DNA of 53,803 nt from Vibrio sp. Isolate32 (GTDB taxonomy: Bacteria > Pseudomonadota > Gammaproteobacteria > Enterobacterales > Vibrionaceae). Position numbers and translations under genes: made by a program. The notes under the pieces are model-generated. The model saw only the letters and a program-made list of their open reading frames with translations, made no database searches and had not been told where the DNA came from. Of the stretch, positions 35,634-44,804 are shown piece after piece. The DNA lies in the NCBI RefSeq assembly GCF_022397955.1, contig NZ_JAKEUQ010000007.1:92414-146216 (forward strand), written 5' to 3'. Each line of letters opens with the position of its first letter. Positions within the stretch are counted from its first letter, which is position 1.

Positions 35634-35681
35634 GAGAGTATTAGGGCGTAGTCATCCCTGTTATTATTCCTTAATACTCTC
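35634..35681 (+). terminator. Large stem-loop between ridA and the symporter gene
   Basis: The arms GAGAGTATTA (35634-35643) and TAATACTCTC (35672-35681) pair perfectly around a 28-base loop, 29 bases after the ridA stop. There is no clear T run, so it may attenuate or protect the mRNA rather than terminate it. Confidence 0.5.
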
Positions 35682-35811
35682 ACCCTACATTTATAAAAAT
35701 TACTTTAATTAAAATATATCAAATAAATGAAGTAATTATATGAAATATAAAATGAATGAATCATAAATAAAAGTTCAGGAATGGGCTTAATATTTCACTG
35801 AGAGGTGTCAA

Positions 35812-37326
35812 ATGAACAGCACTCTTTTTCTTACAGGCTTCGGCGTGTACGTATGTTTTTTAATTTGGTTAGGTTGGTTCGTCTCGCGTAATCAAAAATC
35901 TGGCGAAGATTTCTTATTAGGCGGCCGTGGCCTGCCATTATTCTTAGTTCTGGGTACAACCGTCGCGACTATGGTCGGCACGGGCTCAAGTATGGGTGCG
36001 GTTGGCTTCGGGTACGCGAATGGTTGGGCTGGTGCTCTATACGGCATTGGCGGTGCTATCGGCATCCTATTACTAGCCCTTTGGTTTGCTCCGGTTCGTA
36101 AACTGAACTTCATGACCATGAGTGAAGAGCTAGCGTATTACGTGGGTGCTAACCGAATCGTGAAAAACGTGGTTGGTCTGCTTATCTTTATCGCGTCAAT
36201 CGGTTGGTTGGGTGCGCACATTCTAGGCGGTGGCATGTACCTAGCGTGGATTGCTGATATCGACCTTAACCTTGCTAAAATCATTATTGCTGCGGCATTC
36301 ACTATTTACGTAGTGATCGGTGGTTACACAGCGGTTGTGTGGACCGATACTATCCAGGCTATCATCCTTTTTGCTGGCTTCATCTTGATGGCAGTTATGT
36401 CTGTGGATCACATCGGTGGTATGGATAACCTTTACGCTGCGATGGACCCTGCTGCTACGAGCTTTTTAGCAATCGATAAACTGGGTCTTCTGCCTGCTGT
36501 TTCTTTGGCTGTGGTTATCGGTGTGGGTGTACTTGCAACGCCTTCATTCCGTCAACGCATCTACTCAGGTAAAGACGTTTCAACTATTCGTCGCTCATTT
36601 GTGGCATCGGGTGTGTTGTACCTTTTCTTCTCAATTATCCCAGCAATCATTGGTATGGCTGCGCACGCAATTGACCCATCATTGGATAACCCGAACTACT
36701 CGTTCCCTTACGTAGCTGCAACGGTTCTTCCGGTTGGCGTAGGCATGATTGTTCTTATCGCAGGTCTTTCTGCAACGATGTCGAGTGCAAGCTCTGATGC
36801 GATTGCGGGCGTGTCTATCCTACTGCGTGATGTTTACGTGATGTTCACAGGTCGTGTACCAAACAAAGAGTCGATGCTGAACTACTCTCGCTTAGCTCTA
36901 GTTGTGGTCATTGGTTTTGCATTGCTGTTCGCCCTTACGTCAAACGATATCATTGGCTACATCACTAAGATGATTTCAACGGTAATGTCAGGCATGTTTG
37001 TGTGCGGTATGTTAGGTAAATTCTGGAAACGCTACAACTGGCAAGGTGCGCTTGCAACGCTAGCGGGTGCTTCTGTAGCTTCATTCGCAGTAATGCTAAA
37101 CGCTGACTACACAGCCTTCTGGGGCAACCCCGTGATTCCTTCATGTCTGTTTGCTCTAACGGCAGGTGTGGTTGTGAGCTTAGTGACTCCGGCTAACCAA
37201 GTAACACCTGAAATGGCAAAAGCGATTCTTGATGATGAGCGTGCTCTGATGGAGATGGAAATGTCTGAATCAGGCGTACTTGAAGAAGAAGCGGCACCTC
37301 AACGTCCTGCAAATCAAACAAGCTAA
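35812..37326 (+). CDS. Sodium:solute symporter (SSS family)
   Basis: This is a 504-residue inner-membrane transporter with about 13 hydrophobic segments. The SSS-family features include the N-terminal FLLGGRGLPLFLVLGTTVATM, the sodium-site region GTGSSMGAVGFGYANGWAGA and the later SATMSSASSDAIAGVSILLRD motif. Substrates of the family are organic acids, sugars and amino acids. In this cluster it is the natural candidate for uptake of GlcNAc1A from the periplasm (inference). GAGAGGTGTCAA precedes the ATG. A terminator follows, before the KDG kinase gene. Confidence 0.93.
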   Translation: MNSTLFLTGFGVYVCFLIWLGWFVSRNQKSGEDFLLGGRGLPLFLVLGTTVATMVGTGSSMGAVGFGYANGWAGALYGIGGAIGILLLALWFAPVRKLNFMTMSEELAYYVGANRIVKNVVGLLIFIASIGWLGAHILGGGMYLAWIADIDLNLAKIIIAAAFTIYVVIGGYTAVVWTDTIQAIILFAGFILMAVMSVDHIGGMDNLYAAMDPAATSFLAIDKLGLLPAVSLAVVIGVGVLATPSFRQRIYSGKDVSTIRRSFVASGVLYLFFSIIPAIIGMAAHAIDPSLDNPNYSFPYVAATVLPVGVGMIVLIAGLSATMSSASSDAIAGVSILLRDVYVMFTGRVPNKESMLNYSRLALVVVIGFALLFALTSNDIIGYITKMISTVMSGMFVCGMLGKFWKRYNWQGALATLAGASVASFAVMLNADYTAFWGNPVIPSCLFALTAGVVVSLVTPANQVTPEMAKAILDDERALMEMEMSESGVLEEEAAPQRPANQTS

Positions 37327-37357
37327 ACCTAGTCTCCACAGCTGGTTTGCTTAATTC

Positions 37358-37385
37358 AGGCCCTGCTTAGCGGTAGGGCCTTTTC
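37358..37385 (+). terminator. Terminator after the symporter gene
   Basis: The arms AGGCCCT and AGGGCCT pair around a ten-base loop and run into TTTTC. It lies about 32 bases after the symporter stop and 34 before the kinase start, so downstream genes may be partly read through. Confidence 0.75.
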
Positions 37386-37418
37386 TAAAGTTAATTATCT
37401 CTATTTTTAGGAGCGGCT

Positions 37419-38369
37419 ATGTCGGCATCTTCTCTGTTCAATATTGCGTTTTTTGGCGAATGTATGGTCGAAATCAGCGGCTCTCCGTTAACCAAAAAGT
37501 TTGGCGGTGATACGCTTAATACCGCGCTTTACCTTTCTCGCCTAACTCAACATCAAAATCTATCGGTGCATTACGCGACAGCCCTTGGTAGTGATGAACT
37601 GTCTCAGAACATGATTGATAGTTGGCAGCTAGAAGGAATTCAAACCAATTTCGTTGAACGCATTCCAAACAAGTTGCCTGGTTTATACATGGTAGAAACC
37701 GATGAAACAGGTGAGCGACACTTTCACTACTGGCGCAACGATGCGGCAGTAAAATCTTATTTCCATGTTAGTGATTTGAATAAGCTTGAAATCGCACTGA
37801 CAGAGAAGCAAGTCGATGCGGTCTATATTAGTGGTATTAGCATCGCGATTTTAGACGATGACTCGCGTGAGCGCCTATTCAAAGCCATTGGCGTGTTCTC
37901 AAACCTAGGCGGTAAAGTGATTTTTGATAATAACTATCGCCCACAGCTTTGGACAACCGAACAAGCACAACATTGGTATGCCAAGTTACTCCCGTTGGTG
38001 GACATTGCCTTGATAACGGAAGACGACGACATACTTGTATGGGGTAGCTCAGAGAGCGTTCAACAACGCTGCCTTCGTTTAGGTTGTCAAGAGATCGTCA
38101 TCAAACGTGGCTGCGAACCATGCAAAGTTGTCCAAGTTAAGGAAGAAGCTAAAATCATAGAGAGTTATGTTTCAGCGACTCACGTGACTAACGTAGTTGA
38201 CACTTGTGCGGCTGGCGACTCATTCGCTGCGGGTTATTTAGCTGCGCGCCTTACTGGTGATAGCGCAATTGAAGCCGCAGAGCTTGGTCATCAGTTAGCT
38301 TCCACCGTGATTCAATACTCAGGTGCCATCATTCCAGTAAGCGCCATGACTCACTTAATTAAAAAGTAA
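37419..38369 (+). CDS. kdgK: 2-keto-3-deoxygluconate kinase (PfkB family)
   Basis: This is a 316-residue cytosolic sugar kinase of the ribokinase/PfkB family. The N-terminal substrate motif is GGDTLNTALYLSRL and the C-terminal ATP/catalytic motif is DTCAAGDSFAAGY with catalytic base D267. It phosphorylates KDG to 2-keto-3-deoxy-6-phosphogluconate. The KDPG aldolase gene follows after 19 bases, fixing the substrate by context. TAGGAGCGGCT precedes the ATG. Confidence 0.93.
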   Translation: MSASSLFNIAFFGECMVEISGSPLTKKFGGDTLNTALYLSRLTQHQNLSVHYATALGSDELSQNMIDSWQLEGIQTNFVERIPNKLPGLYMVETDETGERHFHYWRNDAAVKSYFHVSDLNKLEIALTEKQVDAVYISGISIAILDDDSRERLFKAIGVFSNLGGKVIFDNNYRPQLWTTEQAQHWYAKLLPLVDIALITEDDDILVWGSSESVQQRCLRLGCQEIVIKRGCEPCKVVQVKEEAKIIESYVSATHVTNVVDTCAAGDSFAAGYLAARLTGDSAIEAAELGHQLASTVIQYSGAIIPVSAMTHLIKK

Positions 38370-38388
38370 AAAACAAAGCGAATTTATT

Positions 38389-39018
38389 ATGTCCCAAGAA
38401 ATGATCAACACACTTAAGCAATTCAAAGTTATTCCTGTTATCCAAATAAACAAGGTTGAACATGCGGTTCCCTTGGCAAAAGTGCTGGTTGAAAACGGCT
38501 TGCCGGTCGCTGAGGTGACATTCCGCACTGAGGCGGCGGCAGATGCTATTCGTGCAATGCGTGATGCGTACCCAGAGATGTGTATCGGTGCCGGCACAGT
38601 ATTAACGCCAGCACAGATCGATTTAGCAAAAGAGTCGGGCAGTGAATTTATCGTGGCACCAGGCTTAAATCCAAACACAGTAAAACGTTGCCAAGAGATC
38701 GGTATGCCAATCGTACCGGGTGTAAACAACCCAAGCCAAGTTGAGCAAGCGCTAGAGCTTGGTCTTAACTTCTTGAAGTTCTTTCCTGCAGAAGCGTCTG
38801 GCGGCATCAACATGGTGAAATCACTGTTAGCGCCATACGTTGATGTCTCTCTAATGCCAACGGGCGGTATCGGCAAACACAATGTGAATGACTATCTAGC
38901 AGTGGACCGCGTGGTGTGCTGTGGTGGTACTTGGATGGTGTCACCAACGTTGATCGAAAACGAGCAATGGGATGAGATTGCCGTATTGGTTCGTGAAGCT
39001 GTTGAATTGGTAAAATAG
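38389..39018 (+). CDS. eda: KDPG/4-hydroxy-2-oxoglutarate aldolase
   Basis: This is a 209-residue class I aldolase that cleaves 2-keto-3-deoxy-6-phosphogluconate to pyruvate and glyceraldehyde-3-phosphate. The Schiff-base lysine is K130 in FLKFFPAEASGG. VAEVTFRTEAA and GAGTVLTPAQ are the other family motifs. It ends the catabolic route that the cluster encodes and links it to central metabolism. A stem-loop follows at about 39049-39076. Confidence 0.96.
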   Translation: MSQEMINTLKQFKVIPVIQINKVEHAVPLAKVLVENGLPVAEVTFRTEAAADAIRAMRDAYPEMCIGAGTVLTPAQIDLAKESGSEFIVAPGLNPNTVKRCQEIGMPIVPGVNNPSQVEQALELGLNFLKFFPAEASGGINMVKSLLAPYVDVSLMPTGGIGKHNVNDYLAVDRVVCCGGTWMVSPTLIENEQWDEIAVLVREAVELVK

Positions 39019-39048
39019 TTAAATTTAGCTTTATTAAAATAAAAAATA

Positions 39049-39076
39049 ATAGCTACTGAATATGAGCAGTAGCTAT
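39049..39076. terminator. Stem-loop after eda
   Basis: The arms ATAGCTACTG (39049-39058) and CAGTAGCTAT (39067-39076) pair perfectly across eight bases. T-rich sequence follows only on the minus strand (A-run to the left), while on the plus strand A residues follow. As a plus-strand terminator it is imperfect; it may protect the upstream mRNA end. Confidence 0.6.
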
Positions 39077-39194
39077 AAAAAATATCATGCAATCAAAATA
39101 ATTAATAAGAAACAAAAAGGTAGTCTCCGTATTTATATCTTTCCTCACATATCAATGTGCGGTGGGGTTTTTATAATCATAATATCGGTGAACT

Positions 39195-39889
39195 ATGAAA
39201 AAATTACTTCCTTTAACATTATTAGCATTATTACCAATGACCTCAATTGCCGGGGTTATGTTGATTTAAGGGCAGAGTATCGAAGTAAGACAGATCAGTA
39301 TCGAAGTCGTTTTATTGTTGGTCACCATTTTGATAATGGGTATGGTTTAGAAACACTGACGAATGTTCGACATGCAGCGGGAGCGTATGACGAAACGAAG
39401 GTGATTAATACTGAGTTTACCCATTATTACACCTATGCCATCAATGACAACTTTATGCTGAACCCTGGCGTAGTGATGAATTTTCAAGGCTCAAATACCT
39501 TCTTGATGCCTTATCTAAAGCTCAACTACAACTTTGACAATGGGTTCTTTGTACATGGCCGTTATCGTTATGACTTTTCGACCGAAGCTTTAGTGAATGA
39601 CTATGGCAATGAAGAGACAGCCAAACGAAATCGCTACGATATCTGGACGGGCTATAACACAGATAAGTACATGATCTCTTATGCGTTTACGTATTTTGAT
39701 CAGATAACGCACCATACAGCAGAGCTTGCAACCGGTGACCTAAATGCTCGTGAACATACCGTCAAAGCCGTTTATAAATGGAAACCAACTGTCAGGCCAT
39801 ACGCAGAGGTGGTGGATGCCGATACGATACAATCAGAAAATGACAAAACGGATTGGCGTTTCCGAGTTGGTGTTAACTTCTCATTCTAA
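39195..39889 (+). pseudogene. KdgM-family outer-membrane porin, frameshifted after the signal peptide
   Basis: The mature part (about 39260-39889) is a KdgM-type 12-stranded oligosaccharide porin: YVDLRAEYRSKTDQYRSRF, SYAFTYFDQITHHTAELATG and terminal Phe (FRVGVNFSF). A proper signal peptide, MKKLLPLTLLALLPMTSIAG, starts at ATG 39195 but in another frame. It runs into a stop at 39267. One extra G in the GGGG at 39252-39255 would join them as SIAGGYVDLRAEY. The longer open frame from 39062 gives no signal peptide and is not a credible start. The porin is either broken or the sequence has a homopolymer error. The family transports acidic oligosaccharides, fitting C1-oxidised chitooligosaccharides in this cluster. 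Confidence 0.85.
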
Positions 39890-39965
39890 TTCAACAAAGC
39901 TTATTATTTTTGTGAATAGGCTCTGATAAATAAAATACAATGAAATTTATATAGGAAAATTAATA

Positions 39966-42416
39966 ATGAAAAAAACTATATTATCACTATTGATTTCAGG
40001 TTCAATAGTGTCCCCAATGGCTTTTGCAATAGCTCCAAACACTGATTTAAATTTAATGCCCTACCCCCAAATAGTTGAATTAAAATCTGGAAAAGTGAAT
40101 GTAGACGGAGAGTTTAAAGTTTACATTAAAGGGTTTAATTCTGACCGTGTTGAATATACGGCGAAGCGCTTTATCGACCGACTAGAGCGTCAAACTGGTG
40201 TGCCGATTCTAAACTGGCAGGTTAATAGCGCAGATCAAGCGAATCTGATCATTGATATTGATGCTGCACCAAAGTCTGAAATTCAGAATATCGACTCTGT
40301 AGAATCTTACAAGATCACCACTCAAGGCGAACAAATTACGTTGAGTGCACCAAGCCCTTATGGTGCTATCCACGGCATCGAAACCCTTTTACAGCTCGTT
40401 GAAACCACATCGGCTGGTTACCACATTCCTGCTGTTACTATTGTTGATGAACCTCGTTTTCGTTGGCGTGGTATCTCTTACGATACCTCGCGTCATTTTA
40501 TCGAATTTGAAGTGTTGATTCGTCAATTAGATGCGATGGCATCGGCGAAGATGAACGTTTTCCATTGGCACTTCTGGGACGATCAAGGCATTCGCATTCA
40601 AACCGAATCATGGCCGCGCCTGTGGTCTGAAACGGCTGATGGTAATTACTACACTAAAGACCAAGTGCGATACTTAGTTGAATACGCACGTAACCTTGGT
40701 ATTCGTGTTATTCCAGAAGTATCTCTTCCGGGTCACTCTTCTGCGGTTGCTCACGCTTATCCTCGTCTGATGTCAGGCGGTGAAGGGCAGAACTACGAGC
40801 AAGAAAGAGGTTGGGGCGTGTTTGAGCCACTCATGGATCCGTTGAACCCAGAGTTATATGAAATGCTGGGCGATGTATTTGATGAAGTGACCGAGTTGTT
40901 CCCAGATGAGTATTTCCATATTGGTGGTGATGAGCCGAACTACGCACAGTGGAAAAATAGCGAGAAGCATCAGCAATTTATCGAAGAGAACAATATCGAT
41001 GGCGAACGCGGTCTACAGTCTTACCTCAATGTAAAAGTTGAGAAGATGCTTGAAGAGCGCGGCAAAAAGATGACCGGTTGGGATGAAATTTGGCACAAAG
41101 ATCTGCCAACTTCTATCGTGATTCAAAGCTGGCAAGGGCACGACAGTATCGGTCGAGCAGCCAAAGAGGGTTATCCAGGGATTCTTTCTACAGGTTATTA
41201 CCTAGACCAACCTCAGCCAACCAGCTACCACTACCGCAATGACCCAATGCCTAGCGGCATTACTGTCGACGATAAGCTACACAACGGCGAAAAGTTCGTG
41301 ACGTACCAATGGGAGAAGCCACGTTCAAAAGGCGGTCCGCGTAAGGGAACATTGACTATCATTGAAGCGAAAGACGGCACTTTCCGGGCGTTCAGTGATT
41401 ACAACGGTAAGTCTCGTGAAGAGATCTACATCCTTGATTACGTGCCGGGTAAAACCTTTGTCGGTCACTTTGATAACTTCATGTCTTACACGGAATTCAA
41501 TCTGAACCTGAATCCGAATGGCTTTGTGGAAGGCAGTTATCAGTTGATTGGTAACGTGCGTTGGCCAACCACTGGTGAAGTGATTGCGAGCAGTGATATC
41601 AAAGGGAGCGTGATTCCAGAGCCGAATGGCGGTTACCCAGCAGAGTTAACCGACAAAGAAAAAGAACTTATCTTGGGCGGCGAGATCACTATGTGGCTGG
41701 AAAACAAAGACAGCCTCACCGTGGAAAATTACCTATGGCCGCGTAGTTACGCCATTGCAGAGCGTTTCTGGTCTGATGCAGAACTGACTGACGAACGTAG
41801 CATGTATAAGCGCATGAAGGCGATGGATACATGGTCTGAAGTGTCGGTTGGCTTGCGTCATCATGCGGATGCCGACATGTTGTTAAAACGCATAGCTAAA
41901 GGCCAAGATATTCACGACCTGCGCGTGCTTGCGAAGTACACCGAGCCAGCACAGTACTACGCACGTAACTGGGAGAAGTGGAACTCAACAGAGCCTAAAG
42001 GCACTTTGTACAGTCAATACGAGCGCCTAAACCGCTTTGTTGATGCTCTGCCGGTAGAAAGCTACGCGGTGTATGAGATGCAAGATTTGGCCAATGAAGT
42101 AGCGACAGGCAATCAACAGGCATTGGAGCAACTTGCTGAGCATTATCAGAAAGCAAAATCGGCTGCACTAGCGGCTAAAACTGTCTTCGCTGGCAACGTA
42201 TCTTCGGTAGAGACTGTGGTGGTTGCAGAGAAAACCGTTGAAGTCGCAGATTTAGCGTTAACCTTGATTGCTAAAGCGCAAGCAGGCGAAAAGGTGAGAG
42301 AAGCAGACGTGAAAGCTTATCAAGCGATACTGTCTGACTCAGCGAAAATCTACGACGAATCGATCATCGCGATTGTTCGCCCGACAGAGTTATTGTTGAA
42401 GCAGTTGGCTGAGTAA
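39966..42416 (+). CDS. Beta-N-acetylhexosaminidase (GH20), periplasmic
   Basis: This is an 816-residue exported glycoside hydrolase. A signal peptide (cleavage near AFA) is followed by a GH20b-type N-terminal domain (about residues 30-165), then the GH20 TIM barrel with RWRGISYDTSRHF and NVFHWHFWDDQG. Its catalytic pair is D322-E323 in HIGGDEP. Between the LSTGYYLDQ strand (about residue 410) and ILGGEITMWLE (residue 569) lies about 135 extra residues, far longer than in standard GH20 enzymes. A helical C-terminal domain follows. It would trim oxidised chitooligosaccharides to GlcNAc and GlcNAc1A in the periplasm. AGGAAAATTAATA precedes the ATG. Confidence 0.93.
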   Translation: MKKTILSLLISGSIVSPMAFAIAPNTDLNLMPYPQIVELKSGKVNVDGEFKVYIKGFNSDRVEYTAKRFIDRLERQTGVPILNWQVNSADQANLIIDIDAAPKSEIQNIDSVESYKITTQGEQITLSAPSPYGAIHGIETLLQLVETTSAGYHIPAVTIVDEPRFRWRGISYDTSRHFIEFEVLIRQLDAMASAKMNVFHWHFWDDQGIRIQTESWPRLWSETADGNYYTKDQVRYLVEYARNLGIRVIPEVSLPGHSSAVAHAYPRLMSGGEGQNYEQERGWGVFEPLMDPLNPELYEMLGDVFDEVTELFPDEYFHIGGDEPNYAQWKNSEKHQQFIEENNIDGERGLQSYLNVKVEKMLEERGKKMTGWDEIWHKDLPTSIVIQSWQGHDSIGRAAKEGYPGILSTGYYLDQPQPTSYHYRNDPMPSGITVDDKLHNGEKFVTYQWEKPRSKGGPRKGTLTIIEAKDGTFRAFSDYNGKSREEIYILDYVPGKTFVGHFDNFMSYTEFNLNLNPNGFVEGSYQLIGNVRWPTTGEVIASSDIKGSVIPEPNGGYPAELTDKEKELILGGEITMWLENKDSLTVENYLWPRSYAIAERFWSDAELTDERSMYKRMKAMDTWSEVSVGLRHHADADMLLKRIAKGQDIHDLRVLAKYTEPAQYYARNWEKWNSTEPKGTLYSQYERLNRFVDALPVESYAVYEMQDLANEVATGNQQALEQLAEHYQKAKSAALAAKTVFAGNVSSVETVVVAEKTVEVADLALTLIAKAQAGEKVREADVKAYQAILSDSAKIYDESIIAIVRPTELLLKQLAE

Positions 42417-42460
42417 GTCGTTAACTGATCAGCTAACAAGTCACACGCTAAAAGTGAATC

Positions 42461-42486
42461 AAAACCGCCCCTGTGGGCGGTTTTTT
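42461..42486. terminator. Terminator between GH20 and kinase genes
   Basis: AAAACCGCCC and GGGCGGTTTT pair across CTGT and are followed by T residues; flanking A and T runs make it work in both directions. It lies between the convergent GH20 (+) and sensor kinase (-) genes. Confidence 0.92.
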
Positions 42487-42534
42487 AGTTTTAGCGTCTC
42501 AATCGGATGTGAATTCTAAACTCTATGTAAGCGA

Positions 42535-44598
42535 CTACTTACTATCAATATTCTGTAGCGTTAACGAGAATGTCATGCCTTGGTCTGGGTTGTTCTTTGC
42601 TATCAAGGTGCCTTGCATATCCCGTACATTGTTGGCGGTGATGGCTAATCCGAGCCCGAGACCTTCGCCCATGTTTTTGTTGGTGTGGAAGGGTTCGAAA
42701 ATGGTTTCAAGCTGGTCTTCAGACACACCACAACCGTTATCTTGAACCTTGATGATCACACGCTCTTGTTCGGTATGAGCGCTGATAACAATGGTCGCTG
42801 GCGTCTGATTTTTCGTGGCATCGACGGCGTTTCTAAGTAGGTTGCCAAGCACTTGGCGCAGTCGAGCCTCTTCTCCCATCACCATCGAAATATTAGAGGC
42901 GACACGCACGCGGATATCGACGTTTTCTAACTCTGCTTGGTGAATACGCAGGGTTTCTTGAAGCGCGTCTGTTAGTGAAACTGGGTAAGGTTTTTCTAGT
43001 CTTTGGAAGGCGAACGACTTCAACTGGCTGGTCATGTTAGCCATTCTGTCGATGAGGCTCATTACCAAGTCCATGTTCGCTTTCAACATCTTAGTCTCGC
43101 CTCTCTCCATCAGTAACTGGTTACTTGAAAGCAGGGTTTTTAGGCCAGTAAGAGGCTGATTAAGCTCATGAGTAATCGCACTTGACATGCGGCCTAGTGC
43201 GGCAAGCTTGCTTGATTCGACCAACTCTTGCTGTGCATCTTTGAGGTCTTGTGTTCGTTCTTCTACTCGTAGTTGCAGCGTTTTATTGGCTTCCTGAACC
43301 GCGATCTCCGCTTTCTTACGTTTACTGATATCAATCACGGTACACAAGTAATAGGTCGTGGCATGCCAAGGAAAGGCGCTAATAGAGAACAACACCGGAA
43401 AGTAACTGCCATCGCTGCGTCTTGCCATGGTTTCGACACTGGTGATCTCGGCCAGCTCCTGATGTTGCTCTAAGTTCTTCAGCAACTGCAAAGTTGTTGA
43501 GTTCGGGTTACCGGCCTCAAAAAGCTGCCATGCTTTGATATTACTGATCATCGAACCGGATAGGCAGAAGTAGTTTTTCGCCATCAGATTAATGTCGTGG
43601 ATGTGACCGTGTTTATCGATAAGAACAAGTCCAACGTGTGTCTTGTTTATCATTCCAGACAATCGCTTTTCAGACTCCTCAATCAGCTTTTGGATTCGTA
43701 GGTTGCTGAGTTTCTTCTGGCGTCTTTGGTAGAGAATGACCAGTAGTAGCATGATGAAAAGACAGCCCACCGCGACGCTCCAACTTATCCAGTTAGTGGT
43801 TTGGTTGAGGCTAGTTAATGGGGTGAGGTAGGTTAAACGCCAATTGAGGTCGTCTAACTTGATTGACTGAATCAAGTAGTCTTTACCTTGCAGTTGCCAC
43901 ACTTGAATATGAGTCTGATCATAAAGATCACGCTTGGTTATACTTGGCTGTGAGTTGAAGGTGTCGTTAAACCAATCGGCATTTAGCCTGTTGTCACTGG
44001 AGAGGAAAAATTGTTCGTGAGGGTTCTGGAACAGTACCGCTTCGCCATCGGCAAACCATTGATCGGTCAGCAGTGATAGGTCTACTTGAACCGCGACAAG
44101 ACCCAACACATCGGAGGCTCGGTAAACGGGTGCGGCAATGAAGTAATCGGGTGTCACACCTTTGTTTTTGGCCACTACAGAAATTGCACCGCCTTGCTGG
44201 TGGATCTTAGACACGATGGTGTTGGCATTTTTGCGGCTGAGTTGGTTTCTTTCCACACTCGATACCAGTAAATCACCCTTATTGGAGAGTAAGTACCAGC
44301 CTTTGGTATTCGCCGCTTTGTCTAATTGAATGAGCTGTTTTTTGATGCGTTTTTCAAGGCGGTCTTCACCATCGATAAAACGAATCGTGGTCTCATCGTT
44401 GGTGACTAGGTAGGGTAGATAATAGAAACGCTTAAGGGTACGCCTTGCTTCAGCGATGTATCCAAGGAAGCGTTGCTCAGCATAACGTTGCGCTTGTTCG
44501 AGTTTCCACTGGCTGATACCGTTTTTGGTTGTGACTTGCACTAAACCAATAATTAAACAGGCAAATACAAATAACCAATATCGATTGTTATTCATCAT
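42535..44598 (-). CDS. DctB-like sensor histidine kinase with PAS domain
   Basis: This is a 687-residue inner-membrane sensor. A first helix (residues 7-25) and a second at about 271-290 enclose a periplasmic double-Cache sensor domain of about 245 residues, as in DctB. A PAS domain (about 310-425), a coiled coil and a HisKA domain with H477 (SSAITHELNQPLTGL) follow. The ATPase domain has VLGNLLRNAVDA and GLGLGLAI. It is divergent from the sigma-54 regulator gene and convergent with GH20. No C4-dicarboxylate transporter is adjacent, so the ligand may be another organic acid. A link to the neighbouring chitin cluster is possible but unproven. Confidence 0.92.
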   Translation of the reverse strand: MMNNNRYWLFVFACLIIGLVQVTTKNGISQWKLEQAQRYAEQRFLGYIAEARRTLKRFYYLPYLVTNDETTIRFIDGEDRLEKRIKKQLIQLDKAANTKGWYLLSNKGDLLVSSVERNQLSRKNANTIVSKIHQQGGAISVVAKNKGVTPDYFIAAPVYRASDVLGLVAVQVDLSLLTDQWFADGEAVLFQNPHEQFFLSSDNRLNADWFNDTFNSQPSITKRDLYDQTHIQVWQLQGKDYLIQSIKLDDLNWRLTYLTPLTSLNQTTNWISWSVAVGCLFIMLLLVILYQRRQKKLSNLRIQKLIEESEKRLSGMINKTHVGLVLIDKHGHIHDINLMAKNYFCLSGSMISNIKAWQLFEAGNPNSTTLQLLKNLEQHQELAEITSVETMARRSDGSYFPVLFSISAFPWHATTYYLCTVIDISKRKKAEIAVQEANKTLQLRVEERTQDLKDAQQELVESSKLAALGRMSSAITHELNQPLTGLKTLLSSNQLLMERGETKMLKANMDLVMSLIDRMANMTSQLKSFAFQRLEKPYPVSLTDALQETLRIHQAELENVDIRVRVASNISMVMGEEARLRQVLGNLLRNAVDATKNQTPATIVISAHTEQERVIIKVQDNGCGVSEDQLETIFEPFHTNKNMGEGLGLGLAITANNVRDMQGTLIAKNNPDQGMTFSLTLQNIDSK

Positions 44599-44804
44599 TT
44601 TTCATTAACCCCTTTTTAAATTAATGATTTAAAGCTATTTTGTGTTTGCTTTTTGAGTCGTTGGAAAGTGAAACAATTTGAAGCTAACAAACATCACAAA
44701 ACTGTTAAAGAGGTGTTACTCAAAGTGGGAGGTAGCTCCTTTTCGTCTGCTCGGTTTTTGAATACCGTGGGTGGCATGTTTGGTTTAAGTGTTAGGAACA
44801 GACT

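Noticed and set aside
39062..39194. Upstream start of the porin frame at 39062
   Set aside because: It overlaps the post-eda stem-loop, lacks a signal peptide and its first 60 residues are unlike any porin. The true signal peptide is in another frame at 39195.
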